A stretch of 64,000 nt of DNA from Antilocapra americana (Eukaryota > Chordata > Mammalia > Artiodactyla > Antilocapridae). The stretch covers positions 13,486,915 to 13,550,914 of the forward strand of contig ML661885.1 in assembly GCA_007570785.1 (NCBI GenBank), written 5' to 3'. How positions within the stretch are numbered: position 1 is the first letter of the stretch; each line of letters opens with the position of its first letter. Under the pieces are notes generated by a model. The model did not search any database. It saw nothing but the letters and a program-made list of their open reading frames with translations, and was not told the DNA's origin. A program made the position numbers and the translations under genes. This document shows positions 21,913 to 32,563 of the stretch, piece after piece.

Positions 21913-22982
21913 AAACTAAAAAAGTTATTGTAAACACCTGATAAAAAAAATAAACTCAAAATACAAAAACTTCCTATGGCATCTTGGAATCTCCCAAGCA
22001 GGGCTGCAGTTGGTTGCCCCAGCAGTAGAAAATCTCTCCAAGGCTGTGGTTCTACTCGTGAAATGTAAGTCTCTGAATTGTGACTGAGGTTTGAAAATGA
22101 AAAGACTCTTTTAAATAACGGTGCAGGCTGTTCAGATACCTTGGTGCTAGATGAAGCAGAATTTTATAGGATCTCATTTTTGAACACATTTTGGCTATAG
22201 AAACTGGTGTTCTAGACCTTTTTTTTTTGTTGTTGTTGTTGTTCAAGACCTTCTATTTTGTTTGTGGAAAAGCAGGCAGAAAAGTTCTTAAGGTTTGATT
22301 GCAGTGAGTACCCAATTATTAGCACATTGCATGTATACTTCTGAGATGTCACTCCATGTACAAGATGGCCCTGGTTCCAGAACAAAGGGAACATTGATTT
22401 GCCTGCAAACGATACTTGATGGTGAGCTCACTGTACACTGGCTGTTCTGACCTTGGTTTCTTTAATTTTATCACCTCAGTATTGATTCACTAAAGGGACA
22501 GTGCTTCAGGGGACACAGAGGTGAGTAAAGTCTCCCTGCCTCTGTACCGAGCTCTTGCAGGAGGGCACAGAGAGGCATACCCAGAGTGTACAAGTAACTG
22601 CTGTACAAGGTACTGGATAAAATATAACAGCCAAGTGCCATGGAGATGCCAAGGATGGCAATGTAGAATTCAGGGATGGGGACCAGGGAAATATTCAAAG
22701 AGAAAGACTCCGGTTTTCTGGTTAGATCACGTGTTGGGTAGCAGTCAAACACGTAAGAGGTGAGTAAGTGTTAAATAAAACCATGCCCTGTGATTGCAAA
22801 AATAATTTTGGACTAATAAGAGACTAAGTCATTTTAACATGTAAGAACAGAAGAGCAAAATAGTGAGGTAGGTCTCCCCAAGACACACCACACAGACTCT
22901 TTCAGAAGGCAACATGGGATTTTTAATACAAAAATTACAGCTTATTCACTGAACCCTAAATACACAAGCTTAAATATAGCCA
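21913..22982. other. Unique sequence with a small T/TTG insertion
   Basis: Mostly unrecognised. A poly(T)/(TTG)n stretch at 22221-22240 is flanked by a near-perfect 12-bp direct repeat (22209-22220 and 22241-22252). Confidence 0.45.
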
Positions 22983-23192
22983 CCAGGGAAGTGGTGGTTC
23001 AGACGGTAAAGAATCCACCTGCAGTGTGGGAGACCTGGCTTCGATCCCTGCATTGGGAAGATTCTCTGGAGAAGGAAATGGCTACCCACTTTAGTACTCT
23101 CTCCTGGAGAATTCCATGGACAGAGGAGCCTGGCGGTCTACAGTCCATGGGGTTGCAAAGAGCTGGACACAACTCAATGACTTTCACTTTTC
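22983..23192 (+). mobile_element. Bov-tA SINE
   Basis: Head 'gggaagtggtggttcagacg', body 'ggctacccactttagtactc' and 'ggacagaggagcctggcggt', tail 'caatgactttcacttttc'. Target duplication not clear. Confidence 0.92.
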
Positions 23193-23399
23193 AAGTATAT
23201 CTAAGTACACAGATTTCTGAAGACCAGTGGATCACTCTAGAGGGGAAATGGACATTTTTCAAGAGAAGTTACTAGTGTCAGTGACCCACAAACCCACCAG
23301 CCTGTATTTAGATCATAACACTTTCCACCCTAAAATAAAGCCAAGTTGGTTAATGACATATTGATAGGTTCTTTTCTTCTTTTCCTCTGTTGCCAAAGA

Positions 23400-23520
23400 T
23401 TATTTATTTATTTTTATTTTTATTGGCAACTAATTACTTAACAATATTGTGGTGGTTTTTGCCATACATTCACATGAATCAGCCATGGGTGTACATGTGT
23501 TCTCCATCCTCATCCTCCTT
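23400..23520 (-). mobile_element. L1 3' end fragment
   Basis: (TTTA)n-like tail then 'ggtggtttttgccatacatt', 'cacatgaatcagccatgggt', 'gtacatgtgttctccatcct': the L1 3' UTR in antisense, shorter and more diverged than the copy at 60200. Confidence 0.8.
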
Positions 23521-24782
23521 GATTGGATTTCAAAAAACTTTGATCTTTCACTTTTAAAAAGGACCTACATTTTCTTCCTCAAATCCTTGGTTGCAGAAAC
23601 ACAGACAGACATACAAATAAAAATAGGAACCATATCCCGTTCTACCCAAGTTTTATTGTAGGCCTGGACTGGCCTTTAACATTTCTCCTTAGAGCTTTGA
23701 GTTCTTCGGACTGGGCTAGAATTTTACAATTGAAAAATTTTCCATCTGACTTTGGCCCTTCAAGTAAACACTGCATAGGCTTTTCATTTTAAATCAGGCC
23801 AAGTTTGAAGGGAGTCAAAGCAGATGTGTGGTTCTGTCTCAGCCAGGAGCCTCCCCCGGCAAGCAGTCTCAGCTGCTCATGTTCTTGATCTGTGGCAATG
23901 GATCTAGGCAAAAAAATAATCCTGTGACTGTTGCTCACCAGGGTTCTTGACTGCAGCATGGGGAGTGAAAACAAGCAACAGATTCCCTTGCTTTCTTGCT
24001 CACTCTTTGAGCTGGGTGCAGTGGGGGAGGGGGCATGGGGCAAGGTTACTCTTTAGATGGGGTGAGGGTAGAGGTGAAACCAGGAGTCAGGCTGGATGGT
24101 GGCTTAGGTGTTTATTCCACAAGCAGGCAGAGGGGGATGAAAATCACACTGATTAACCTCATCAAGCTTACTACTGAGTTAGAGTGATTCCATTGTGTGA
24201 CAGTTCTCACAGTTCTCATGGAGCCATTTTATAGGAAAAGAAAGCCAGGCTCAGAGATTAGGTCATTTGCCTGTAATAGGGAAGAAGAGCTGACTTGAAG
24301 AAGGGTCTCATGTCAAAGCTTAGGCTTTGGCTCTTTTGTTTATATTATATCATAATCACCACCACCACCATCATCATTATCTGTATCTACTGTCCACCAG
24401 GCCCTGTGTAAGCTGCTTCAGATACAATATGAATGAAAAATGGTGTTTTGCTCAGAGAACTCATTCTAGTGAGAAAGCTGTCCTCCCAAGTAGTTCTGGC
24501 AGTGGACCAGCATGCTATAATGGGAGGCAAGAGTGTTGGTAGCAAAACCCAGAGCCTTTAGTATATCGAAAGGCATTCAAATATCTATAGGCTAGTGGTC
24601 TTTAAGCTATGTTAGAAGGATGCCAAAAAGATTGTAGTAATTTTGAGTTCATTTTGGGACTCTGGCAGCTGGTGATATAAAAAATAGACCAAAGAAAATG
24701 CTTGGGAGTTCATTTTATCCTCACAAAATTCTCTAACTGTCCTCAGTACTCATTTTCATGAAATGCTAAGTGTCTGGTATGA
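23521..24782. other. Unique sequence with a CAC/CAT microsatellite
   Basis: A trinucleotide run (CAC)n(CAT)n lies at 24356-24378. Around 24230-24290 'ccaggctcagagattaggtc' resembles an ancient MIR/L2-type tail. No gene recognised. Confidence 0.45.
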
Positions 24783-24793
24783 TTTGAAATTTT

Positions 24794-25504
24794 CAGTTCA
24801 GTTCGGTTGCTCAGTCATGTGCAACTTCTGCGACCTGATGGACTGCAGCACACCAGGCCTCCCTGTCCATCACCAACTCCCGGAGTGTACCCAAACTCAT
24901 GTCCATTGAGTCAGTGATGCCATCCAACCATCTCATCCTCTGTCATCCCGTTCTCCTCCTGCCTTCCTTCTTTCCAAGCATCAGGGTCTTTTAAAATGAG
25001 TCAGCTCTCCACATCAGGTGGCCAAAGTATTGGAGTTTTAGCTTCAGCATCAGTCCTTCCAATGAACACCCAGGACTTATCTCCTTTAGGATGGACTGGC
25101 TGGATCTTCTTGCAGTCAAAGGGACTCTCAAGAGTCTTCTCCAACACCACAGTTCAAAAGCATCAATTCTTCAGCACTCAGCTTTCTTTATAGTCCAACT
25201 CTCACATCCATGCATGATTACTGGAAAAACCATAGCCTTGACTAGACAGGCATTTGTTGGCAAAGTAACATCTTTGCTTTTTAAAAGGCTGTCTAGGTTG
25301 GTCATAACTTTCCTTCCAAGGAGGAAGTGTCTTTTAATTTCATGGCTGCAGTCACCATCTGCAGTGATTTTGGAGCTCCCAAAAATAAAGTCAGCCACTG
25401 TCTCCCCATCTATTCACCATGAAGTGATGGGACTGGATGCCATGAACTTAGTTTTCTGAATGTTTTTCTGGAACTCTCTTGCTTTTTTGATAATCCAGTG
25501 GATG
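24794..25504 (-). mobile_element. BovB LINE, 5'-truncated with internal deletion
   Basis: Antisense BovB with an exact 11-bp target duplication (tttgaaatttt at 24783-24793 and 25505-25515). Compared with the copy at 36589-39675, sequence jumps from 'cttagttttctgaatgtttt' (about 25450) to 'cttgcttttttgataatcca' (about 25480), skipping roughly 430 bp of ORF2. The minus strand still encodes GRKVMTNLDSLLKSKDVTLP and HGCESWTIKKAE. Confidence 0.94.
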
Positions 25505-25515
25505 TTTGAAATTTT

Positions 25516-25929
25516 AGATACATACAAATTTTAATTAGATTTGTGATTTTAAAGTTTCAACTTAAAAATACTCCAAGAATCTATTTCTTTCTATGACTTA
25601 CAAGGTTCATGTCAGATTATACAATATTTTTCCTTCTCAGTTTTGTTTTAGAAAAGCAATGGTTTTTCAAGCTAAAAGAATTAAATGTAGGATGATGGAA
25701 TGTCATAGGATGAACTAAGGGTGGGTTAAAATTCAAAGTAGGCTCTATGACTAATGACTCCATCCTAAATATGAACCATAATTACTTATCCAGATATAAA
25801 TTTGAATATGAATTTTAAAATAATTATAAATGTACCTTGTATAAAATCTAAGTGTCAAATCCTTTATAAAAATATATTCAAGACTTTGTGTCCAGGATGA
25901 CACATGACTAAAATCTTGGTTTCTGGAGT
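25516..25929. other. AT-rich unique sequence
   Basis: No gene or repeat consensus recognised. Confidence 0.4.
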
Positions 25930-26132
25930 GACCCTGATTCTGGGAAAGATTGAAGGCAGGAGGAGAAGGGGACGGCAGAGGATGAGATGGTTGGATGGCA
26001 TTATCAACTCGATGGACATGAGTTTGAGCCAGCTCTGGGAGTTGGTGATGAACAGGGAAGCCTGGCGTGCTGTAGTCCATGGGGTTGCAAAGAGTTGGAC
26101 ACGACTGAGTGACTGAACAGAACTGAGCTGAG
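25930..26132 (+). mobile_element. BovB 3' end fragment
   Basis: Plus strand: 'gaccctgattctgggaaaga', 'ggatgagatggttggatggc', 'ggacatgagtttgagccagc', 'cacgactgagtgactgaaca'. Terminal ~200 bp of BovB. Confidence 0.9.
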
Positions 26133-26144
26133 GTGATTCTGCTG

Positions 26145-26222
26145 AAATTCATATCCTAGATCTGCTGCTTATTAGCTGTGTAGGTTTTGCAAGTCTCTGA
26201 AATTCTCAGCCTCAATTTACTC
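26145..26222 (+). mobile_element. MIR SINE fragment
   Basis: 'tgctgcttattagctgtgta' and 'gtctctgaaattctcagcct' match the MIR core. It is cut by the next BovB stub. Confidence 0.6.
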
Positions 26223-26290
26223 ATGGCATGCTGCAGTCAATGGAGTCACAGAGAGTGAGATGTGACTTAGTGACCGAACCACAGCAACAA
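26223..26290 (+). mobile_element. BovB terminal stub
   Basis: Only the last ~65 bp of a BovB/BovA-type end ('catgctgcagtcaatggagt', 'gatgtgacttagtgaccgaa') is present. Confidence 0.75.
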
Positions 26291-26294
26291 AATA

Positions 26295-26515
26295 ATCAGA
26301 ACAGCTATCATGTTTTGAGCACTGTTTCAAACCTTTTACATATCTATAACAATTAATTTTCACTAATATTCCTATCTTGTTGATTAAAAACATAAAAACA
26401 TACAGAGAGTAAGTAGCTTGCTTAAGGTCGTGCACTTAGGGTATAACCAATTCCAACCCTGTCTCACTGTAGCATCCATGCTTCTAACTGATTAACCACT
26501 ATACTAGACTCTCAG
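26295..26515 (+). repeat. Ancient mammal-wide repeat (MIR/L2 class)
   Basis: 'gagcactgtttcaaaccttt', 'agagagtaagtagcttgctt' and 'aaggtcgtgcacttaggg' follow a widespread ancient pattern. I cannot separate MIR from L2-type by eye. Confidence 0.45.
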
Positions 26516-27007
26516 AACATATACCCTGGGGTATCTGCCTGTTAGGTTTGTAATGATGATTAAAAAAAATCCATATAAATGAAATTGGCTCATTAAATTA
26601 GATGATCTTATTTAAAGCCACAATACTTAGCACATTCATGTTCAATAAATCCTAGAAGATTAATTATTATTGTTGTTATTAGCATGCCCTTTATCATTAT
26701 TTGGCTTTTCACTTGGCTGCCAAGATGTGGAAATAGATGCCAATCCAAAATAAATAGATTCCCAGCTGTCTTTTACTTTATCATCATAACATCCATTGAA
26801 AAGTATGCAGTTGTTTATAATTCAAGAATTTCTTTCTGGCATTTCCAACCTCAGTGTTTAATAGTAACAGGTACTTTGATATGTATAGTTTCTAAACTGT
26901 GTCAGCAAAATGCCATTGTGGTCAATTTTAAAAAATTATATGTCTAGTACAATTTATTTTTCCATCTTGCAAAGTCCTAAAATGTATTAGGAGCAACTAG
27001 AGATAAT
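26516..27007. other. AT-rich unique sequence
   Basis: No gene or repeat consensus recognised. Confidence 0.4.
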
Positions 27008-27122
27008 TGTTGTTAAGTCACTAAGTTGTGTCCGACTCTTTGTGACCCCATGAACTGCAGGATACCAGGCTTCCCTGTCCTTCACCATCTCCCAGAGTTT
27101 GCTCAAACTCATGTCCATTGAA
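27008..27122 (-). mobile_element. BovB 3' end fragment
   Basis: Antisense 'gtcactaagttgtgtccgac', 'ccccatgaactgcaggatac', 'aaactcatgtccattgaatt'. About 115 bp; 5' truncated. Confidence 0.88.
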
Positions 27123-29029
27123 TTGATTAAGAACCTATGAATTCAGTTTTAAAAATTATCATGAAGCTGTGTTGAGAATAAGAATGTGCGTAAATGTGAC
27201 AGTGTATAAAAGACTTGTGTCCACCAGAAGGATTGACACATTTAAATTTTTATATCAGTGCTGAATGCTTCTTCAAAACAGGAGTGTGTCATTCAATACA
27301 GCTGCAACATGAAACTCTGCAGGGGGTGAATGTTCCAATACTTTCTGTTGCCTCCTCCCCATGTCTTTTTCATGTTGGCCCCTTGCTGAGTAGCTGCCTT
27401 CTATTCAGCCTGTCTTAAGGTCCTCAGCTGTTGAAATCAAGATCTTCATTGTCATAAACTTGATGTTGTCTTATAACATGCCCTACTAAGACCTTTGCTT
27501 GTGAGAATTTTGGTAGACAGAGCTTCTCTATAATATGAAAAACATCCTTCTGGCTTGGCTATTTTCCTATTTCCAAATCCACAGCTCCATTCTGAAATCT
27601 GAGTTTCTTCCTTAGAAAAGCTTTTATTTTTCTTCTTTATAGCTGGCTTTCTCTTTTCTAACATCACCACACCTGTGTCATATTATCCTGTAAATGCACA
27701 TTGAGTGCAAATGTATTTTTCTCTTTGAGGGATATAAAGTAACATGTATTCAGAAATATGAATCCATTTCTGCCTAGTCTATGCAATCAATCATTTCATG
27801 AATGAATGAAACTTTGGTCCTGTTCTGGTACTTTCAAACAGCTTCTTCATAATAATTCTAGATATTGATAAATTAGTATGCCATCAACCTGTACGGATAT
27901 GGCTCCCTTAGGTAACAAGGATGTGTTTTATAACAGCTTTCCCCTAAAAGATTTTAAATGCAATTAGAGAATGAGATAGGTATGTGTAGATAAATAAATA
28001 GCTTAGACTAGATGGATTCTATGAATAAAAATCAGAAGTGAATTTACAGTTGACAAATACAGTTCCTAAAACCTGTTGGTTCAAGGGACTTGAGGATTTG
28101 CCTTCCAAAGATGAACCAGCTGTTTCTCACCTCTGTGACCAACTGGGAGCATATGGAGAAACCCAATAATTTTAGTATATAACACCTTTCACTCAAGCAT
28201 CTCCAAAGACCTAATAGATATTGAGCTCCTGCTAGACACCAAATCAAGGGTACCTTTCATAAAACAAGCCATGCTCTTAATCATCTCAATCTGAAGTAGG
28301 ATTTTGGTGGTGATAGGTCTGCCAAGTAATCTTGGCAATTCTTCTTTTCATTAGCTATTCCCTGGGTGGGGTGGGGGGAAAGGAGGAATGGGCTAAATCC
28401 TGCATAAACAGGATCTTGAAGGTTGCACCGACATAGCATATTCACCACACTCTTGGAAAGCTTGAAGCCTGTGTCTGCATCTGGGCTTTCAGGGAAAAAA
28501 AAAAATCTTAACCCCGCCCTCCAAATTCTACCTCGGTTTCCCATTTAAACATAATTAGAGCTCTTTTTTTTTTTTTTTAAACTGGCTCAACAGTGCTGCT
28601 CCCTACTGTGGAAACCCTCTTTCTCACCACTCCTGTTTCCAAACTATTGTTTAACCACAATTGCTCATCATCATCCTGGGAAGTCTGCACTGTACAATTA
28701 TCCCACACTTTTTCCATCCTGCTCTGCTACCCAAAACTCAGTGCTCATTTCTAAAGGATTTCAGCAACAGCATCCTCCAGTTAATAAATATTTATTGTGG
28801 GTCTGCCATGATAAGACCAGAATAAAGATGGTTGTTATGCTCCCTGCTCTGAGTGTAGATTGGTAGACTGGAATGTCTACTCATCTATCTCTGTGTTTCT
28901 CTTGGATTCAGCTGGTCCTAATTTTCACATGTTCACCCAACCTATGCACATGTAAGTATTCCATGATCATAAAAAAGGATTTAATTTGTAAATGTTGACA
29001 GGTCTTGACTGTTAATAAGAATTGCACGG
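27123..29029. other. Unique sequence, nearly 2 kb
   Basis: No gene recognised. Short poly(A) (28495-28505) and poly(T) (28563-28578) tracts. About 28778-28880 resembles an ancient 'aataaatatttattgtgggt' type repeat. The minus-strand frames here are short and featureless. Confidence 0.4.
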
Positions 29030-29170
29030 CTGGCTCTTCCTTGGTGGTCCAGTGGTTAAGACTCTGCACTTCCAATGCCTCTACTGCAGGGGGTGTGGGT
29101 TTGATCCCTGGTTGGGGAATTAAGGTCTCATAAGCCTTGAGCAACACAGCTAAAAAATAAAATAACAAGC
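29030..29170 (+). mobile_element. CHR-type SINE (cetartiodactyl tRNA-Glu SINE)
   Basis: 'ttccttggtggtccagtggt', 'taagactctgcacttccaat', 'gtttgatccctggttgggga' then an A-rich tail. This distinguishes it from Bov-tA, whose head is followed by the BovA body. Confidence 0.85.
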
Positions 29171-29253
29171 CAAAACACAACTGAATGGATTTTTGAGTCT
29201 GTAACAGGGGCACACATTTGAGAATCTGCTTTTATCTTCTGAAAGCTGTATCA

Positions 29254-29463
29254 TTGTTGTTTAGTCATTAAGTCATGTCTGACTGTTTTGCGACCCCATG
29301 GACTATAACTCGCTAGGCTCCTCTGTCCATGGGATTTCCCAAGCAAGAGTACTAGAGTGAGTTGCCATTTCCTTCTCCAGGGGATTTTCCTGATCCAATG
29401 ATTGAACCTGTGTCTCCTGCACTGCAGGCGGATTCTTTACCACTGAGCCATGGGGGGAGCCCC
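29254..29463 (-). mobile_element. Bov-tA SINE
   Basis: Antisense full-length copy. Flanks show a probable 12-bp target duplication with two differences (aagctgtatcat-type before 29254; aaactgtatta-type after 29463). Confidence 0.92.
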
Positions 29464-30025
29464 CAAAACTGTATTAGGTCATAGATAATAAGCTACTCTA
29501 TCCATCTTTGGGCTTTTGAAGGCTAACATTTCAGAATGAGATTGTTAATCATGTTTTGAATAACATGTAGAAATAAGCTAGATATGTTAAAACTTTGCTA
29601 ACACTAAGATCTGCCAGAGTTGTGTGTGTGTGTGTGTGTGTGTCACTGAAAGCATGTAGAAAGTATCAACCTGCCAACATTAAGGGCTATGCAGAAAGAT
29701 CTCAGGGCTCAGGAAGAACATGTGTAGAGTACCAGATGTGGTCTGAGAGTCAGCCCTGGCCCCTGAAGGAATGAGACTGTGGTGGAGATGGATCTAGGTT
29801 AGCAGGTCAGAGGTGTGTGAGAGTGATTTCACTCGAGGGAGCCACATATTCAGAGGGGCACTGGTGGTACTGCAAGAAGGCCTGAGAGATGGGACCATAG
29901 AGAGCTAGGGGGTGGTCTGAGAAGAGTCTGAAGAGCTGGGCAGAGCTTGGGTACCACATGAAGGATTTAGGTCTTTATTGTGCTGGACTATCATTTTCTA
30001 CTCTCTACCATCTCCCATTATTATT
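29464..30025. other. Unique sequence with a (TG)n microsatellite
   Basis: A clean (TG)n run occupies 29621-29643. Nothing else recognised. Confidence 0.6.
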
Positions 30026-30146
30026 GTTACTTTTTTGACTGCACCCCTCAGCATGTGGGATCTTTTTTTCCCTGACCAGAGATCAAACCCACACTCCCCT
30101 GCATTGGAAGGTGGAGTCTTAATCACTGGACCACTGGGGAAGTCCC
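30026..30146 (-). mobile_element. CHR-type SINE
   Basis: Antisense 'cagcatgtgggatctttttt', 'gatcaaacccacactcccct', 'ggaccactggggaagtccc'. Head portion of a CHR SINE. Confidence 0.85.
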
Positions 30147-31993
30147 TTTCATCATGATTTTCTAGGTTCTTAACCTCCCTTCTCTTGATTATTCTCAAGC
30201 ACTGGTCTTTGAGGGTCCTCAGCCTCTCCCACTACTCCTTCACAGCTGGGAGCACAAAATTTAGAGCACAGAGCACAAAAATTGTTAATCTCAGGGCTGG
30301 GTAGAGCATGCTAAGGAAGAGACCGAACAGGAAAGGCCTCATAGAAATGTTAATATTTGATCATCTGCATTTTCCCAGGTAGATATGGGCTTTGTAAGCC
30401 CAGATGTTGGTGTCACTCTGTGCAAAGTTAGCTGTCAGAGATTTAGCATCTTGTGGGGATGTGATCAGTTTGATCTGTTAGAAAGATATCTCTTAGAGGT
30501 AATTGGGAGAATAGCTAGAGCAGGGAGGGACCAGAGACTGAGTGCTAGATTGAAGAGATTTTTCAAGGAGAAGGATGTATAGGATTTGAGAAAAGGAAAG
30601 CCAAGCATGACTTACAAGAGTTCTTTCTTGGCTGAGACCAGAAATAATGAAGGCAGTATAAGAAGTGGTGATGACAGAAAGAATGACACATTTGAGCATG
30701 AAAAATGATAAATGAATGGGGGTAAGGAAGAAGAAAGAACTAGTGAGCTTTGAGATAGGTTGGATTCAGTGTTTGTGACTGACTGGAAATCTAGACTATC
30801 TTTAATTTCCCAACCCCCATGTCTCCCCTGTTTCTCTTAATAGCTCACCAGTGACTCATTTCAGTCAATAATAGGACTTCAGTTGAAAGACTTCCAGATT
30901 TACATTTCTAGTTTCAACCTCTCTCCTGAGCTCTGACTTGCATTCCAGATTCCTGCCACACATCTACACCAGAGTGTTCTGGGGGACTTCAAGTTCAACA
31001 TATATAAGTGGAGTTCCATGTCCCTATCAAAGACCCCTACATCTGTTAGGGTATCTACCTAATTCTCAAGACTCAAAAGCATTGTTTTCAACACTGTCCC
31101 CATCCCTAACCCAAACCATTGTCAAGTTTAGAAAGTTTATGAGTTGCTAAGCTTTGTTTCCCTTCCTCCCTATTGATGCCACTCTTGCCTTAGTTTGTGC
31201 CTTCATCGTGACTCAACTGTTCTCTCTACAGTCAGTCTTTCCTGCTTTCATTCCGTCCTACACATGGATGCCCAACCCATTCTCCCAAAGCTCAGATCAT
31301 CTAATCATGTTTCTTCTAGACAAGCAATCACAACACAACTAACCAACCAAAAGACGAAACAAAACCACACAGACACACATAGACCCACACACACAACTTT
31401 GATAATTCTCCTTTGCTCAATAAAATGTCCAGTTTATTTCCAAAGAAGATGAGTTGTTCTTTCATGCTTTGTTTCTAGCCTATGTTCCCCTAGTTTCTTC
31501 CAGAATGCAATTTGTTGCACCTCATGCTCCATCCAACATAACCTGCTTGCTGTTTCCTTCCTGTATTGAATCGCTGAATCCTGTAACCTATGTGGTTGCT
31601 GGAACGCTGGTCAGAGGCCAGGAGGTGCACTCAACAAGTGCATTTGTATTGAGAACTGAGGTAAAATTAGCTGTGTCAGAGTGGATAGATACTTTCAGTT
31701 TTTTAGGGGGTGGAGCAGAACAGCAATGAAAAAGGTCTAAGACTTATTCCCTTTCACAGATTCATTAACATTTAAAGGTATGTTTGAAAGAAAATATTAG
31801 GACAAATGTACCTCATCAGAGTGAAAGAAAGCTTTTACCAGGAAGGTTGGGTTGAAATAGAGTGGAAGCCTCAGATTCTAGATGTCTTGGTTTATCAACA
31901 GTTTTGTAGATTTGTGCACACTGGGGCAACATGGGCAGCTGAAGGAATGCATCATTCTGGAACCTATTGTTAGTGCATTCTTTTTTTATAAAA
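30147..31993. other. Unique sequence with possible ancient L2-like stretch
   Basis: Between about 30900 and 31340 the text ('ctctcctgagctctgacttg', 'gcctTagtttgtgccttcat') faintly follows an old LINE pattern, but I cannot confirm it. A CA-rich patch lies at 31358-31396. No convincing gene. Confidence 0.3.
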
Positions 31994-32170
31994 TTATTTT
32001 TGATGTGCACCATTTTTAAAGTCTTTATCTAATTTGTTATAATACTGCTCCTGTGTTATGTTTTTTGGCTGCAAGGCACGTGGGATTTTAGCTCCCCAAC
32101 CAGGGATCAAACCCACACCCCCCTGCATTGGAAGTGCAGAGTCTTGACCACTGGAGTGTCAGGGAAACCC
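31994..32170 (-). mobile_element. CHR-type SINE, near full length
   Basis: Antisense: 'atttttaaagtctttatcta', 'gttataatactgctcctgtg', 'gcaaggcacgtgggatttta', 'ccctgcattggaagtgcaga', 'gagtgtcagggaaaccc'. Confidence 0.87.
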
Positions 32171-32189
32171 ATATCATGCACTCCTAATT

Positions 32190-32308
32190 TTCTTTTCTCT
32201 TTTTTTCTCTTTCCTCCCTCTTCCCTTTCTCCCTCCTTCCAGCTTTCCCGCCCCCTTCCCTCCCCCTCATCCTTCCTTTTCCTCCTCCTCCTCCATCTTC
32301 TTTTTCTT
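32190..32308. repeat. Polypyrimidine (CT-rich) tract
   Basis: About 120 bases of almost pure C/T including (CCT)n and TTCTTT words. It has no coding meaning and may be prone to length variation. Confidence 0.85.
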
Positions 32309-32372
32309 AACTATAATATATAGGAATCTATTCTTCTTCTTTTTCTGAGAAACTTAAAATTATTAATTAGAT

Positions 32373-32563
32373 CAGGGGTCCCCAACCTCTAGGATCTAAC
32401 ACCTGATGATCTGAGGTGGAGCTGATGTAATAATAATAAAAATAAAGTGCATAATAAATATAATGTGCTTAAATCATCCTGAAACCATCCCTTCCCATCC
32501 AGTCCATGGAAAAATTGTTTTCACAAAACTGGTCCTTGGTTTCAAAAAGGTAGGAGACCACTG
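32373..32563. mobile_element. hAT-type MITE (MER30/Charlie-like)
   Basis: Left end 'caggggtccccaacctctag' and right end 'gtaggagaccactg' are inverted-terminal-repeat-like, with an internal 'gtccatggaaaaattgtttt'. The 8-bp flanks do not match, so the target duplication is decayed or the ends are eroded. Same family as 49373-49753 and 55934-56109. Confidence 0.75.

Noticed and set aside
30900..31340. Possible L2 or similar ancient LINE
   Set aside because: A few words fit but not a continuous consensus. Kept only as a low-confidence remark.
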